Notes: generated by a model not told the origin, from the sequence alone. DNA of 64,000 bases from Tragulus kanchil (GCA_022376925.1 JAIOJX010000025.1:186743801-186807800); one strand, 5' to 3'. Positions 11,507-22,846 are shown, counted from the stretch's first letter. A program made the numbers and translations.

Positions 11507-13786
11507 CAAAGAACGGCATGTTTTTTTTTTTTTAAATAGAAAAGGAAAATTGAAATAAAAAAAGAACTATTGAAAAGTAAAAAGGACAATGGAAACAGAA
11601 CAGCAAACAGAGGAATGAGAAGACACGGGAAACCTCTCTCCAGAGCGGCGTCGGTGACTCCACGAGCACGGGCGTGTGTGGACACGCGCACCCTGCTCGG
11701 CTGGGTCAGGCTCGGTGGCCCCAGGGACTGTCGCCGCCAGGCTCCTCCGTCCAGGGGTTTCCCAGCTGAGAGCCCTGCAGTGGGCTGCCCCTTCCTCCTC
11801 CCGGGCTCTTCCTGGCCCAGGGGCTGAAGTCGAGCCTCGGGCACGGGCAGGCGGGCTCTTGACCGCCACGGCCACCTCCCAAGAGCAGAGCAAACACCCA
11901 GGAGCTCCACAAGAGGGGCGAGCGTCGGGGCAGTCAGCCCGGAGATCCAGCCTCCACACAGACGGAGCGCCAGAGAGCACAAAGCTGAAAGAAAATGAAG
12001 AAGCACACAAAACGCCAGGCCTGGGCTGAAGGGGGCTGCCTCGCGCAGCACAGTGACAAGAACGGGTCGCCAGCCAACAGCCCAGAACTCGGGAGCAGGG
12101 CACGGAGGCCACACCCAGAGACGCACCCGGGCGCCCGGCCCCCCCGGAGCCGGGACGCGCCACAGACCCCTCAGCGACCGCTTCGACCCTCTGAGAACAC
12201 GCGATTCAGTAGAAGTCTACACCCGCTGGACCACAAGTCAACCCAGAAGTTATTTTCAAATGAAGGACAAAAGAATAATCTAAGTGAGGTTTCTTAGCCA
12301 TCACGAGCACGTGCTTCCAGAGGACCAGGGTGAGCCCGGACGAAGAGAGGTCCCGTGCACAGACACCTGCGGGCCTGGGGACCAGAAGAGAGGGGGACAG
12401 GAAGCCGGACTTGGGGGCCAAGGGCCATCACAAGAGGGCGTGGCGGGCTTGTGCAGGAGGGGAAGGAGAAGCTGACAGAAGCCACGGGACTGGGGGAGAG
12501 GGCTTGTGCGCGGGCACTGCGGCTGAGCACAGGCGGGTGAGCAGTGGACGCTGGCGTCCCCAGAGGCGGCGGGACTCATCTGGGAAATGGACGGGGAGGG
12601 CGCATCGGTGCCTCGGAGGGGAGGCCCCACTTCCCAGAGAAATCAAAGAACGGCATGTTTTTTTTTTTTTAAATAGAAAAGGAAAATTGAAATAAAAAAA
12701 GAACTATTGAAAAGTAAAAAGGACAATGGAAACAGAACAGCAAACAGAGGAATGAGAAGACACGGGAAACCTCTCTCCAGAGCGGCGTCGGTGACTCCAC
12801 GAGCACGGGCGTGTGTGGACACGCGCACCCTGCTCGGCTGGGTCAGGCTCGGTGGCCCCAGGGACTGTCGCCGCCAGGCTCCTCCGCCCAGGGGTTTCCC
12901 AGCTGAGAGCCCTGCAGTGGGCTGCCCCTTCCTCCTCCCGGGCTCTTCCTGGCCCAGGGGCTGAAGTCGAGCCTCGGGCACGGGCAGGCGGGCTCTTGAC
13001 CGCCACGGCCACCTCCCAAGAGCAGAGCAAACACCCAGGAGCTCCACAAGAGGGGCGAGCGTCGGGGCAGTCAGCCCGGAGATCCAGCCTCCACACAGAC
13101 GGAGCGCCAGAGAGCACAAAGCTGAAAGAAAATGAAGAAGCACACAAAACGCCAGGCCTGGGCTGAAGGGGGCTGCCTCGCGCAGCACAGTGACAAGAAC
13201 GGGTCGCCAGCCAACAGCCCAGAACTCGGGAGCAGGGCACGGAGGCCACACCCAGAGACGCACCCGGGCGCCCGGCCCCCCCGGAGCCGGGACGCGCCAC
13301 AGACCCCTCAGCGACCGCTTCGACCCTCTGAGAACACGCGATTCAGTAGAAGTCTACACCCGCTGGACCACAAGTCAACCCAGAAGTTATTTTCAAATGA
13401 AGGACAAAAGAATAATCTAAGTGAGGTTTCTTAGCCATCACGAGCACGTGCTTCCAGAGGACCAGGGTGAGCCCGGACGAAGAGAGGTCCCGTGCACAGA
13501 CACCTGCGGGCCTGGGGACCAGAAGAGAGGGGGACAGGAAGCCGGACTTGGGGGCCAAGGGCCATCACAAGAGGGCGTGGCGGGCTTGTGCAGGAGGGGA
13601 AGGAGAAGCTGACAGAAGCCACGGGACTGGGGGAGAGGGCTTGTGCGCGGGCACTGCGGCTGAGCACAGGCGGGTGAGCAGTGGACGCTGGCGTCCCCAG
13701 AGGCGGCGGGACTCATCTGGGAAATGGACGGGGAGGGCGCATCGGTGCCTCGGAGGGGAGGCCCCACACTTCCCAGAGAAATCAAA
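11507..13786. repeat. Tandem direct duplication 4 (2 x 1.14 kb)
   Basis: Units are 11507-12643 and 12644-13786, offset 1137. Both start at CAAAGAACGGCATG followed by 13 T. Differences are GTCCAGG near 11750 versus GCCCAGG near 12887, and a two-base loss (AC) in the last 20 bases of unit 1. The unit contains no recognisable exon. Confidence 0.92.
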
Positions 13787-14189
13787 CACACACGACTTTA
13801 AGACAGCGGCTCAGACAGCCGTAAATGCCCAAGAAGACGGGCGCCTGGGATGCCTGCCCTGAGACACGCAGACAAGCAAGACAGAGGGGGCTTAGCGCCT
13901 CATCTAGGGTCCTGGAAAGGTCACCAAGATCACAGATAAGCAGGGACAAAAAGACGGAGAAAAAGGCAGGCATGTAGCCCAGCATGTGTAAACTGTCAGG
14001 GACACACGGCAGGATGTCACCCGACCGCAGGGCTGGGAGGGGAGGAAGCAGAAGGACCAAGCAGGCGCTTTCTTCGCCTGGAGTCTGCGGTCTCAGGGCT
14101 GAACCTGCGCACCCGAGGTCCACAGGCAAACCTGCAGATTAAAGCTGAACGTGCCAGCGGGTTAGGTACATTCTAGGACTGGCCACGGC
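13787..14189. other. Single-copy spacer, no gene seen
   Basis: Mixed-composition sequence with no recognisable coding segment or repeat. Confidence 0.4.
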
Positions 14190-14315
14190 TCATTTTTTCT
14201 TTTTTTTACTTTATTTAGTTATTTTATCTAGGCTTTACTGAGCAACTTGCAGGATCCTGGAAGCCGCGCCCCTGCAGCGGACAGGCAGGTGCTGACCACC
14301 AGGCCCCAGGGAGGC
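14190..14315 (-). mobile_element. Diverged CHR-like SINE, reverse orientation
   Basis: A T-rich run (14190-14235) is followed by GCAACTTGCAGGATC and, after about 50 bases, GACCACCAGGCCCCAGGGAG. This is the reverse complement of a CHR-type SINE read from tail to head. It is heavily mutated. Confidence 0.5.
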
Positions 14316-14441
14316 CCTGACGACGGCTCCCGTCAGACGGCCAGAGGAGCTGGCACCCGGCACCACCCGGGGGAACGCGGAGCCATGCCAGACTGGAACC
14401 CAGCGAGGCTCGTCTCTGTTGGGGCTGCCGCGGCCTGTCCT

Positions 14442-16722
14442 CCAGCGCTCGGGGGGGACGCCGCCAGGCTCCCGGGCGCAGGAGCAGCGGCGCTGCCCAG
14501 GGAAGCTGTGCGAGACAGCTGCTCCCCAGCATGCGGCGGGAGTGACAACGGTCCTCTCAGAAAGCCAGGGAGGCCTGTGACGACCTCAGGCCGGGCCCTG
14601 CAACCCTGAGGGCCCCCTTCGCGGCCACAGCGCCGTGGCAGGTGTGAGCACACCGAAGCGCTGCTCCGAGAGAGGACTGGGCTCCGCCCGCGGGGGTGGT
14701 CGCAGGTGTCCCCTCGGGAGGCAGGCCGAGGCAGGGCGCCCAGGCAGCGTGACGCGGGATAAGCTCGCTAGCTGAGAGGACACCGGCCGGCCTCCCTTTC
14801 TGCTGTTTAGCCCACTAAGCTGTGGTCCTTTGTTCCAGCAGCCGTGGGCAACGCATCCCAGTGCTTGTGAGAAAGTAAAACATTTGTGGGAATTCCTCCA
14901 GACTCAAGGGGAGCCTCCGGGCCCGGCTTCGCTGCAGTCTGGGTCAGGGCTCAGCCACTCACTGTTCTCTCCTCCATCCTGACCTGCTTGGCCCGCTTCA
15001 AAGTCAAGCGTCCAGGGACAGTGTCATCAGAACGCGCACCTGCTGTCAGCTCTGCTGTGGGAGCAGCAGCTGGGGGCCCACTGGAAGCCCCGCCCTCCCG
15101 CCTCCCCCACTCCCACGCCCTGCAGGCCGGCGGCCAGGTCTTCCCCTCCGCCAAGGCCGCACTGCTCCCAGCCTCCAGCCCGACGCGGCTCCTCTGCCTG
15201 GCCACAGGCCCTTCCTCTCGGAAGCCCTCCTCCTAGAACGAGGGGGAATGGAGGCCTGCCCTTGACCCTGGGGCGCGGCAGCTCCCCGTCCCTCCTCTCG
15301 GCCCCTCCGGCCCTCTTGGCCTCTGCCCCTTGCCTCCTGCCCCAGCACAGGACATGGCCACCCACCTGCCCAGATCCGCCGGTGCCCACCCCTCCCCGAG
15401 GTGGTTGACCAGCACCCTGGGGGTGGGCGCCTCGCCACGGGCTGCCCCCATCTGAGGAGCATCCCCGAGGCCCAGGCCCCACCACGCACCCAGGACCTCC
15501 AAGCGCAAGACCACTGGGCCCGGGGATGCTCGGACAAAACCTCCCACTGCGACTGTGTCCCTGAGGTCGAGCTTAAACACCCGCTTCCCCAGCGGCGCGG
15601 GGGGAGGGGGCCCCATGCGCAGGAGCAGCGGCGCTCCCCTGTGCGAGACAGCTGCTCCCCAGCATGCGGCGGAGTGACAACGGTCCTCTCAGAAAGCCAG
15701 GGAGGCCTGTGACGACCTCAGGCCGGGCCCTGCAACCCTGAGGGCCCCCTTCGCGGCCACAGCGCCGTGGCAGGTGTGAGCACACCGAAGCGCTGCTCCG
15801 AGAGAGGACTGGGCTCCGCCCGCGGGGGTGGTCGCAGGTGTCCCCTCGGGAGGCAGGCCGAGGCAGGGCGCCCAGGCAGCGTGACGCGGGATAAGCTCGC
15901 TAGCTGAGAGGACACCGGCCGGCCTCCCTTTCTGCTGTTTAGCCCACTAAGCTGTGGTCCTTTGTTCCAGCAGCCGTGGGCAACGCATCCCAGTGCTTGT
16001 GAGAAAGTAAAACATTTGTGGGAATTCCTCCAGACTCAAGGGGAGCCTCCGGGCCCGGCTTCGCTGCAGTCTGGGTCAGGGCTCAGCCACTCACTGTTCT
16101 CTCCTCCATCCTGACCTGCTTGGCCCGCTTCAAAGTCAAGCGTCCAGGGACAGTGTCATCAGAACGCGCACCTGCTGTCAGCTCTGCTGTGGGAGCAGCA
16201 GCTGGGGGCCCACTGGAAGCCCCGCCCTCCCGCCTCCCCCACTCCCACGCCCTGCAGGCCGGCGGCCAGGTCTTCCCCTCCGCCAAGGCCGCACTGCTCC
16301 CAGCCTCCAGCCCGACGCGGCTCCTCTGCCTGGCCACAGGCCCTTCCTCTCGGAAGCCCTCCTCCTAGAACGAGGGGGAATGGAGGCCTGCCCTTGACCC
16401 TGGGGCGCGGCAGCTCCCTGTCCCTCCTCTCGGCCCCTCCGGCCCTCTTGGCCTCTGCCCCTTGCCTCCTGCCCCAGCACAGGACATGGCCACCCACCTG
16501 CCCAGATCCGCCGGTGCCCACCCCTCCCCGAGGTGGTTGACCAGCACCCTGGGGGTGGGCGCCTCGCCACGGGCTGCCCCCATCTGAGGAGCATCCCCGA
16601 GGCCCAGGCCCCACCACGCACCCAGGACCTCCAAGCGCAAGACCACTGGGCCCGGGGATGCTCGGACAAAACCTCCCACTGCGACTGTGTCCCTGAGGTC
16701 GAGCTTAAACACCCGCTTCCCC
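14442..16722. repeat. Tandem direct duplication 5 (2 x about 1.14 kb)
   Basis: Unit 1 is about 14442-15589 and unit 2 about 15589-16722. The offset is 1141 at the start and 1132 from about 15700 on, so unit 2 lost about 9 bases in its first 60-100. For example GCGGCGGGAGTG became GCGGCGGAGTG, and a stretch around GCGCTGCCCAGGGAAGC was shortened. One substitution lies near 15287 (CCCCGTCC versus CCCTGTCC). Confidence 0.9.
14770..14865 (+). mobile_element. Possible MLT1-type LTR 3' end
   Basis: CTGCTGTTTAGCCCACTAAG, TGGTCCTTTGTTCCAGCAGC and a GGGCAACGCAT ending resemble the terminal part of MLT1 (MaLR) LTRs. A second copy is at about 15902-15997 because of duplication 5. It is short and diverged. 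Confidence 0.35.
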
Positions 16723-16926
16723 CATCCAGGCTCCACCCCTCTCAGAGCTGGGGTCTCCACAGGAGCTGCTCCTCCCTGCAGGCCTCCGTCCAGGGCCCGC
16801 CAGGCCCCCCAACCCGAGCATCGGACAGGGTGGGCACTGGGCCCTCTACCGCTCACCCCTGAGCTGTCCCACGGGACTCCCGAGGGGAAACCGGCACAGG
16901 GAGGGCAGCTGTCTGCCCAAGAGCTG
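16723..16926. other. GC-rich spacer before the minisatellite
   Basis: Single-copy sequence with no recognisable exon or repeat. Confidence 0.35.
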
Positions 16927-17250
16927 CGTCCACACCCAGGACTCCGGGCCACCCGGTCTACGCAGACAGCCCGGGGCCACCCCGTCTACACCCTCACCCG
17001 GGGGTCACACCATCCACACCCGGAGCGCGGGGCAGCCCCGTCCACACCCAGGACTCGGGGCAGCTCGGTCTACACCCGCAGCCCGGGGCCGCCCCGTCCA
17101 CACCCAGGACTAGGGCCTGCTCTGTCTACACCCGCAGCCCGGGGCCGCCCCGTCCACACCCAGGACTCGGGGCAGCTCGGTCTACGCCCTCAGCCCAGGG
17201 GTCACCCCGTCTACACCCGCAGCCCGGGCCGTCCCGTCCACGCCCGCAGC
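16927..17250. repeat. GC-rich minisatellite, unit about 27-29 bp
   Basis: About 11-12 imperfect units share a core CCGTCYACACCC. Two unit types alternate, one continuing GCAGCCCGGGGCCGC and the other AGGACTCGGGGCAGCT, giving a partial 56-bp higher-order period in 17060-17200. The array abuts the CpG island. It keeps long frames open on both strands, which explains several spurious open reading frames here. Confidence 0.8.
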
Positions 17251-19500
17251 GCCGCCCCGCCCCCACTCCGGAGTGCGGCGGGAGCCTGGCCGGGGACCCG
17301 CAGGGCACCGCGTGGCTGCCGTGCGTCCCGAGTCGGGTCTGGGGCGGCCTCTGGCCGGACAACGCGGCCGCCCGTGAAGTCCGCCAGGAAACTCTGCGGC
17401 CCGTGCGGACTCGGCCCGGGCGCGCGCGATCGACCGCCGTCCGAGCGGACGCGGTGGGCACGGCAGGCCCGCGCGCTCGGCCTGGCCCCGACCCCGGGCC
17501 CTCCGGTCCCGCCAAGGGCCGGGCCGGCCCCGCGGGCGCCCCCGCACCCGGCCGGACTCGCTCCCGGGAACAAAAGGAGGGCGGCGGCGGCCGGGCGGCC
17601 CCGCGGAGCCGGACCCCGAGGAGCCGGTCGCGCCGGCGCCCTCCGCCCCGCCGGGTCCACAGAAGAAAGAAAGCGGCGGCGGGGCAGCCAGCGCCCGGCC
17701 CGCAACCTACCGGCCGCCCGCTGCCCGGCCGCGATCCGCTCCGCCCGCGCTCAACGGTCGCCGCCGCCGCAGCCCGGGGCCAGGAGGGGGCGGGGCCTGC
17801 AGGGGCGGGGCCGGCCGGGGGCGGGGCCCTGTGGGCGGGGTCGCACTGGGGCGGGGCCTAGGAGGGGGCGGTGTCTCCTGGGGCGGGACCGTCTCTAGCT
17901 GCACCAATGAGGGGGCAGAATTGAGGGGGGCGTGACTTGAGGGGCGGGGCCTATAGGGGGACTCGCGCCCTCCTGGGGGCGTAGCCGTGGGAGGAGCGGG
18001 GCCTGCGGGGACGAAGTGGGCGGGGGTCGTGGGCTCCAAGCTTGCGGGCGGCTCTCGGGATGGCGTCGGATGCGGTGCGTGGTCTGTGGAGCGGGACCCG
18101 GGAGTCCGGTGGACAGCACGAGGGGCGGCCCTTCCAGGCACCGAGAAAGAAACGAGGGGTGGAGCCTGAGGGGGCGGATCTTGAGGGGCGGGGACCTCCA
18201 GAACTGAGGCGGGACTTCCGCTCCCCGCGCCCCGGTCCCGCCCCGCCGGGGCTGCCGTCCTGCGCTCTCCACCGATCTCCGGAGGGGCACTGACACCCCG
18301 CCCCGCGTCCCGGGGTCCTGGCCTTTCCTCTCGACCGCCTTCCGAAACTCTGATGCTCATCAGACCCTATTCTTCCAGGGCCTCGTTTTATTTTTAAGCG
18401 AGTGCGGTGCCCCCGCAGAACGCAGCCGCGCCTCAGTCCCCCAGCTGGAGGGGGCGGCCGGGCCCCGACCCCGGGCCCTCCGGTCCCGCCAAGGCCGGGC
18501 CGGCCCCGCGGCGCCCCGCACCCGGCCGGACTCGCTCCCGGGAACAAAGGAGGGCGGCGGCGGCCGGGCGGCCCGCGGAGCCGGACCCCGAGGAGCCGGT
18601 CGCGCCGGCGCCCTCCGCCCCGCCGGGTCCACAGAAGAAAGAAAGCGGCGGCGGGGCAGCCAGCGCCCGGCCCGCAACCTACCGGCCGCCCGCTGCCCGG
18701 CCGCGATCCGCTCCGCCCGCGCTCAACGGTCGCCGCCGCCGCAGCCCGGGGCCAGGAGGGGGCGGGGCCTGCAGGGGCGGGGCCGGCCGGGGGCGGGGCC
18801 CTGTGGGCGGGGTCGCACTGGGGCGGGGCCTAGGAGGGGGCGGTGTCTCCTGGGGCGGGACCGTCTCTAGCTGCACCAATGAGGGGGCAGAATTGAGGGG
18901 GGCGTGACTTGAGGGGCGGGGCCTATAGGGGGACTCGCGCCCTCCTGGGGGCGTAGCCGTGGGAGGAGCGGGGCCTGCGGGGACGAAGTGGGCGGGGGTC
19001 GTGGGCTCCAAGCTTGCGGGCGGCTCTCGGGATGGCGTCGGATGCGGTGCGTGGTCTGTGGAGCGGGACCCGGGAGTCCGGTGGACAGCACGAGGGGCGG
19101 CCCTTCCAGGCACCGAGAAAGAAACGAGGGGTGGAGCCTGAGGGGGCGGATCTTGAGGGGCGGGGACCTCCAGAACTGAGGCGGGACTTCCGCTCCCCGC
19201 GCCCCGGTCCCGCCCCGCCGGGGCTGCCGTCCTGCGCTCTCCACCGATCTCCGGAGGGGCACTGACACCCCGCCCCGCGTCCCGGGGTCCTGGCCTTTCC
19301 TCTCGACCGCCTTCCGAAACTCTGATGCTCATCAGACCCTATTCTTCCAGGGCCTCGTTTTATTTTTAAGCGAGTGCGGTGCCCCCGCAGAACGCAGCCG
19401 CGCCTCAGTCCCCCAGCTGGAGGGGGCGGCCGGGCAGGTGCCGCGCCCCACCCGGCCGCCCCGGAGGCCCGAGGTCCGGACCCGGCCTGCTTCCCCGGGA
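17251..19500 (-). promoter_or_regulatory. RGS12: CpG island with GC-box array; probable RGS12 promoter
   Basis: The sequence is extremely GC- and CpG-rich. At 17785-17895 there are seven GGGCGG-type GC boxes in about 110 bp, with further boxes to 18200 and a CCAAT at about 17901. A consensus splice donor on the minus strand (GTAGGT, 17710-17705) could end a non-coding first exon transcribed leftwards. In mammals the order is HTT, MSANTD1, RGS12, all in one direction. That puts the RGS12 5' end left of MSANTD1 on the minus strand, as here, and its first exon is usually non-coding with a very long first intron. The promoter call rests on composition; the gene name rests on synteny only. Duplication 6 repeats the GC-box array at about 18757-18867. 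Confidence 0.5.
17483..19434. repeat. Tandem direct duplication 6 (2 x 0.97 kb) across the CpG island
   Basis: Units are 17483-18462 and 18461-19434. The offset falls from 978 to 972 because the first ~100 bases of unit 2 lost single G/C bases (for example AAGGGCCGGG became AAGGCCGGG and GCGGGCGCCCCC became GCGGCGCCCC). The rest looks identical. The duplication would double the promoter and first-exon donor. Confidence 0.9.
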
Positions 19501-20042
19501 GACCGCGCGGGGCCGCAGCGCCCGCTCCGGCCGCCTCCTGCAGCGTCTCCGCTTTGGAAATCCTTCCCCGTCGGGTCGGTCTCCGGGACCCGCAGGAGCC
19601 AGAGCGCGGCCGGGAAACACCGCCGGGCACTCGCTGGACAAGCCCGCGGCTCCTGGCTCCTCGGGCCTTGACCCTCGGTTACACAGCCGACTCCAAACGC
19701 CGGCTGGAGCCTCCCGGCTGGAGCAGCGACCGTCGGGACCAGTAACACAGCAGCCATCACCCTGCAAGCCCCGCACTGACTGTGGAGAAGTCAGAAAACC
19801 TTGATTTGTGCTTGCATCCCCTTCGGGGCTCCCAAAGAGGCAGCAAAGGGCCACTGTCCCATTACCTGGCACCACATCAGGTCCCCTCTTCCCCTTACAT
19901 TTGCAAGCGGAGTTCCTCGATCGCACCCGGGGATGTGGACCTGCGTGGGCAGGAGTGTGCGGGCCAGTGGGAGGACCGCGCTCCGTCCAGCAGAGAGCAG
20001 GACGCGGTGAGCTCTCAGGCGGGTCCGTGGTCTCCACAACGG
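19435..20042. other. Flank of the CpG island
   Basis: CpG-rich to about 19680, then ordinary composition. No coding exon or named repeat is visible. Confidence 0.4.
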
Positions 20043-20084
20043 CACAGCTCCGGGCCGTGTCCCCCTAGAAGTCCCACGTTGAAG

Positions 20085-20335
20085 CCTATGCCCGGATGTG
20101 ATGGTGTTTGGAGGTGATGAGGCCATGAGAGTGGAGTCCCGTGAGCGAGGTTAGTGTCCTCACAAGAGAGACCCCAAGAGCCCCCTCGTCCCTGGGCCAC
20201 GTGAGAATACAGACCAAAGGGGCCGGTCTGAGAGCCAGGAAGCCAGTCCTCCTGAGAGTGAGTTTGTTCATCCCCTGATCCTGGACGTCTAACCTCCAAA
20301 GTGTAAGAAGCAAGCCTCGGTGGTTTCGGAGCCGC
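20085..20335 (+). mobile_element. MaLR-type (MST/MLT1-like) LTR fragment
   Basis: GAAGCCTATGCCCGGATGTG, TGGTGTTTGGAGGTGATGAG, a CATGAGAGTGGAGTCCCGTG stretch, GTTAGTGTCCTCACAAGAGA and ACCCCAAGAGCC follow the order seen in mammalian MaLR LTRs. It is moderately diverged. Duplication 7 repeats it at about 21184-21434. Confidence 0.6.
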
Positions 20336-20454
20336 CAGGCTGTAGCACGGTTGGTGCAGCGGTCAGTGGCGGGGGAGTGTGATCGTGCCCCACCCGCGCC
20401 GAGCAGGCAGGGCGCGCTGGGGCCGCGAGCACGGACACCACAGGCTCAGGGCCG

Positions 20455-20670
20455 AGACAGCAAGGGTGCATTTCTCACACTTTCGGAGCCTAGAGTTCCA
20501 AGATCAAGGTGCAGACGGACCCTGGGTCTGTTGAGGGCCTAGAGAGCTGTCTTCCCAGGTGGTGGCGGGCGGAGTGAGAGGACGAGAGCCCCGTCACGTC
20601 TCTTCCGACGAGGGCACTGGTCAGGCTCATGGCCTCGGCGCTCCCTTAGGCCCTCCCTGACACCTCGCCC
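20455..20670 (-). mobile_element. MaLR-type LTR fragment, reverse orientation
   Basis: CTCACACTTTCGGAGCCTAG, TTCCAAGATCAAGGTGCAGA and, further on, CACGTCTCTTCCGACGAGGG and GGCTCATGGCCTCGG are the reverse complement of the same type of LTR as the one at 20085. The two lie about 120 bases apart in opposite orientation. Repeated at about 21554-21769. Confidence 0.55.
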
Positions 20671-22435
20671 GGGGGTCAGGGCTGTAGCCCGCACAAGGCC
20701 GGGCCGGCGGGGCAGCCAGAGCAGCACCTAGCCCGCCTCGGCCAAGCAGCCTTACAGAGGGTCCGGGCGGGCGAGTCGCGGCTCTGCAGCACGAACCCAG
20801 CCCCGGGCCCAGAGGATGCGCTCCCCTGGGGTGGGGTCCTGGCTGCCCTCCAGCCTTCCAGGGCCAGCGGCGGGGCCACACGAGGCCTGAGACAGAAGGG
20901 TCCTGACTTTCGCTCCTAGTCCGCTCACCGGGGTCAGACGGCTCCACATGCAGCTGTTCACAGGCGGCCCGGGACTTGCCTCGCTGAGCAGAAGGCCGGG
21001 CGCTGGGCCGCTCAGGGACAGCCTCCCCGGCTCCCCGCTCCCACCTGCACCGCCCCTCCCACTGGCTCTGCGTTCTGGGAGCCCCGCCCAGGCTGGCCTT
21101 TCAGGGATCACCAACCCTTTCCGAAGGCTGACCGTCTCCACACACAGCTCCGGGCCGTGTCCCCCTAGAAGTCCCACGTTGAAGCCTATGCCCGGATGTG
21201 ATGGTGTTTGGAGGTGATGAGGCCATGAGAGTGGAGTCCCGTGAGCGAGGTTAGTGTCCTCACAAGAGAGACCCCAAGAGCCCCCTCGTCCCTGGGCCAC
21301 GTGAGAATACAGACCAAAGGGGCCGGTCTGAGAGCCAGGAAGCCAGTCCTCCTGAGAGTGAGTTTGTTCATCCCCTGATCCTGGACGTCTAACCTCCAAA
21401 GTGTAAGAAGCAAGCCTCGGTGGTTTCGGAGCCGCCAGGCTGTAGCACGGTTGGTGCAGCGGTCAGTGGCGGGGGAGTGTGATCGTGCCCCACCCGCGCC
21501 GAGCAGGCAGGGCGCGCTGGGCCGCGAGCACGGACACCACAGGCTCAGGGCCGAGACAGCAAGGGTGCATTTCTCACACTTTCGGAGCCTAGAGTTCCAA
21601 GATCAAGGTGCAGACGGACCCTGGGTCTGTTGAGGGCCTAGAGAGCTGTCTTCCCAGGTGGTGGCGGGCGGAGTGAGAGGACGAGAGCCCCGTCACGTCT
21701 CTTCCGACGAGGGCACTGGTCAGGCTCATGGCCTCGGCGCTCCCTTAGGCCCTCCCTGACACCTCGCCCGGGGGTCAGGGCTGTAGCCCGCACAAGGCCG
21801 GGCCGGCGGGGCAGCCAGAGCAGCACCTAGCCCGCCTCGGCCAAGCAGCCTTACAGAGGGTCCGGGCGGGCGAGTCGCAGCTCTGCAGCACGAACCCAGC
21901 CCCGGGCCCAGAGGATGCGCTCCCCTGGGGTGGGGTCCTGGCTGCCCTCCAGCCTTCCAGGGCCAGCGGCGGGGCCACACGAGGCCTGAGACAGAAGGGT
22001 CCTGACTTTCGCTCCTAGTCCGCTCACCGGGGTCAGACGGCTCCACATGCAGCTGTTCACAGGCGGCCCGGGACTTGCCTCGCTGAGCAGAAGGCCGGGC
22101 GCTGGGCCGCTCAGGGACAGCCTCCCCGGCTCCCCGCTCCCACCTGCACCGCCCCTCCCACTGGCTCTGCGTTCTGGGAGCCCCGCCCAGGCTGGCCTTT
22201 CAGGGATCACCAACCCTTTCCGAAGGCTGACCGTCCGGAAGGGGTTTGGAATGGGATTCCCACCCTGTGTGAAGGACCCTGGTGCTGGTGTGGAGGGACG
22301 GGAGGGCAGGGCTGGAGCCCGTGGTGACCAGGAGTGCCTTTGTTCGCAGTCGCCGGGTCCAGCGCAGGCCCAGGCGGTGCCGGGATGTGTGAAGATGAAC
22401 AGAGGGAGATCCCACTGAAAACAGAGTCGGGGGGC

Positions 22436-22745
22436 GTGCCTCGGCAGCGCATACACTAACACGGGAACGATACAGAAAGGTGAGCACGGCCCCGTGCAAG
22501 GATGACACACGAATTCGTGAAGCGTACCATCTTTTTATGGCAACTGACATTACCAGATGTAAAACAGATAACCAGTGGGAATCTGTAAGACCAGGGGCAC
22601 GCACACGGGGGCTCTGAAACAGCCTGGAGGGGTGGGACGGGGAGGGAAGTGGGGAGGGGCACACAGACACCTGTGGCTGATTCAGGTGGATGTGTGGCAG
22701 TAAACAGCAACACTCTGTAAAAAAATAAAATAAAAAAGAGAGCTG
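22436..22745 (+). pseudogene. U6 snRNA / L1 3'-end chimeric retropseudogene
   Basis: 22436-22536 matches U6 snRNA with scattered substitutions. Visible are GCCTCGGCAGCGCATACACT, GGAACGATACAGA, GCAAGGATGACACACGAATT, CGTGAAGCG and the terminal T run. The 5' stem is shortened by several bases, so it is not a working U6 gene, and no upstream PSE or TATA box is apparent. Without a gap it runs into an L1 3'-UTR-like tail (22537-22745) with CAGTGGGAATCTG, GGAGGGGTGGGACGGGGAGG and GTGGCTGATTCAGGTGG, ending in A-rich sequence. U6 joined to the L1 3' end is the known outcome of reverse-transcriptase template switching. No convincing target-site duplication was found. Confidence 0.8.
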
Positions 22746-22754
22746 GGAGAAACT

Positions 22755-22802
22755 CCCTGGGGTTCCCGTGGTTAGGACTCCCATGCTTTCTCTGCCACAG
22801 GC
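22755..22802 (+). mobile_element. CHR-like SINE head fragment
   Basis: CTCCCTGGGGTTCCCGTGGT, TAGGACTCCCATGCTTTCTC and TGCCACAGG follow the 5' head of CHR-type SINEs. It is truncated before the B box and ends at the CA repeat. Confidence 0.45.
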
Positions 22803-22810
22803 ACGGCTGA

Positions 22811-22846
<36 letters not shown>
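22811..22846. repeat. (CA)n microsatellite
   Basis: About 17 consecutive CA units with a single interruption (CATACAC) at the right end. Confidence 0.95.

Larger units (their letters stand above)
20043..22235. repeat. Tandem direct duplication 7 (2 x 1.1 kb)
   Basis: Units are about 20043-21136 and 21143-22235, offset 1100, then 1099 after a one-base deletion in a G run near 21519. Another difference is CGGCTC near 20779 versus CAGCTC near 21878. The beginning of unit 2 keeps a shortened version of the sequence just before unit 1 (GTCTCCACAACGG reduced to GTCTCCACA). Confidence 0.9.

Noticed and set aside
16687..17898. 403-codon open frame on the plus strand
   Set aside because: It runs through the minisatellite and CpG island, where stops are rare on both strands. 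It has no domain, no splice context and extreme Pro/Arg/Gly bias.
17251..19500. RGS12 coding sequence
   Set aside because: No PDZ, PTB, RGS or RBD-encoding segment is visible anywhere in the window. Only a promoter or non-coding first exon is plausible.
22811..22846. CRISPR-like or other phased repeat array
   Set aside because: It is a simple CA microsatellite. No spaced direct repeats of CRISPR type exist in the window and the DNA is mammalian.
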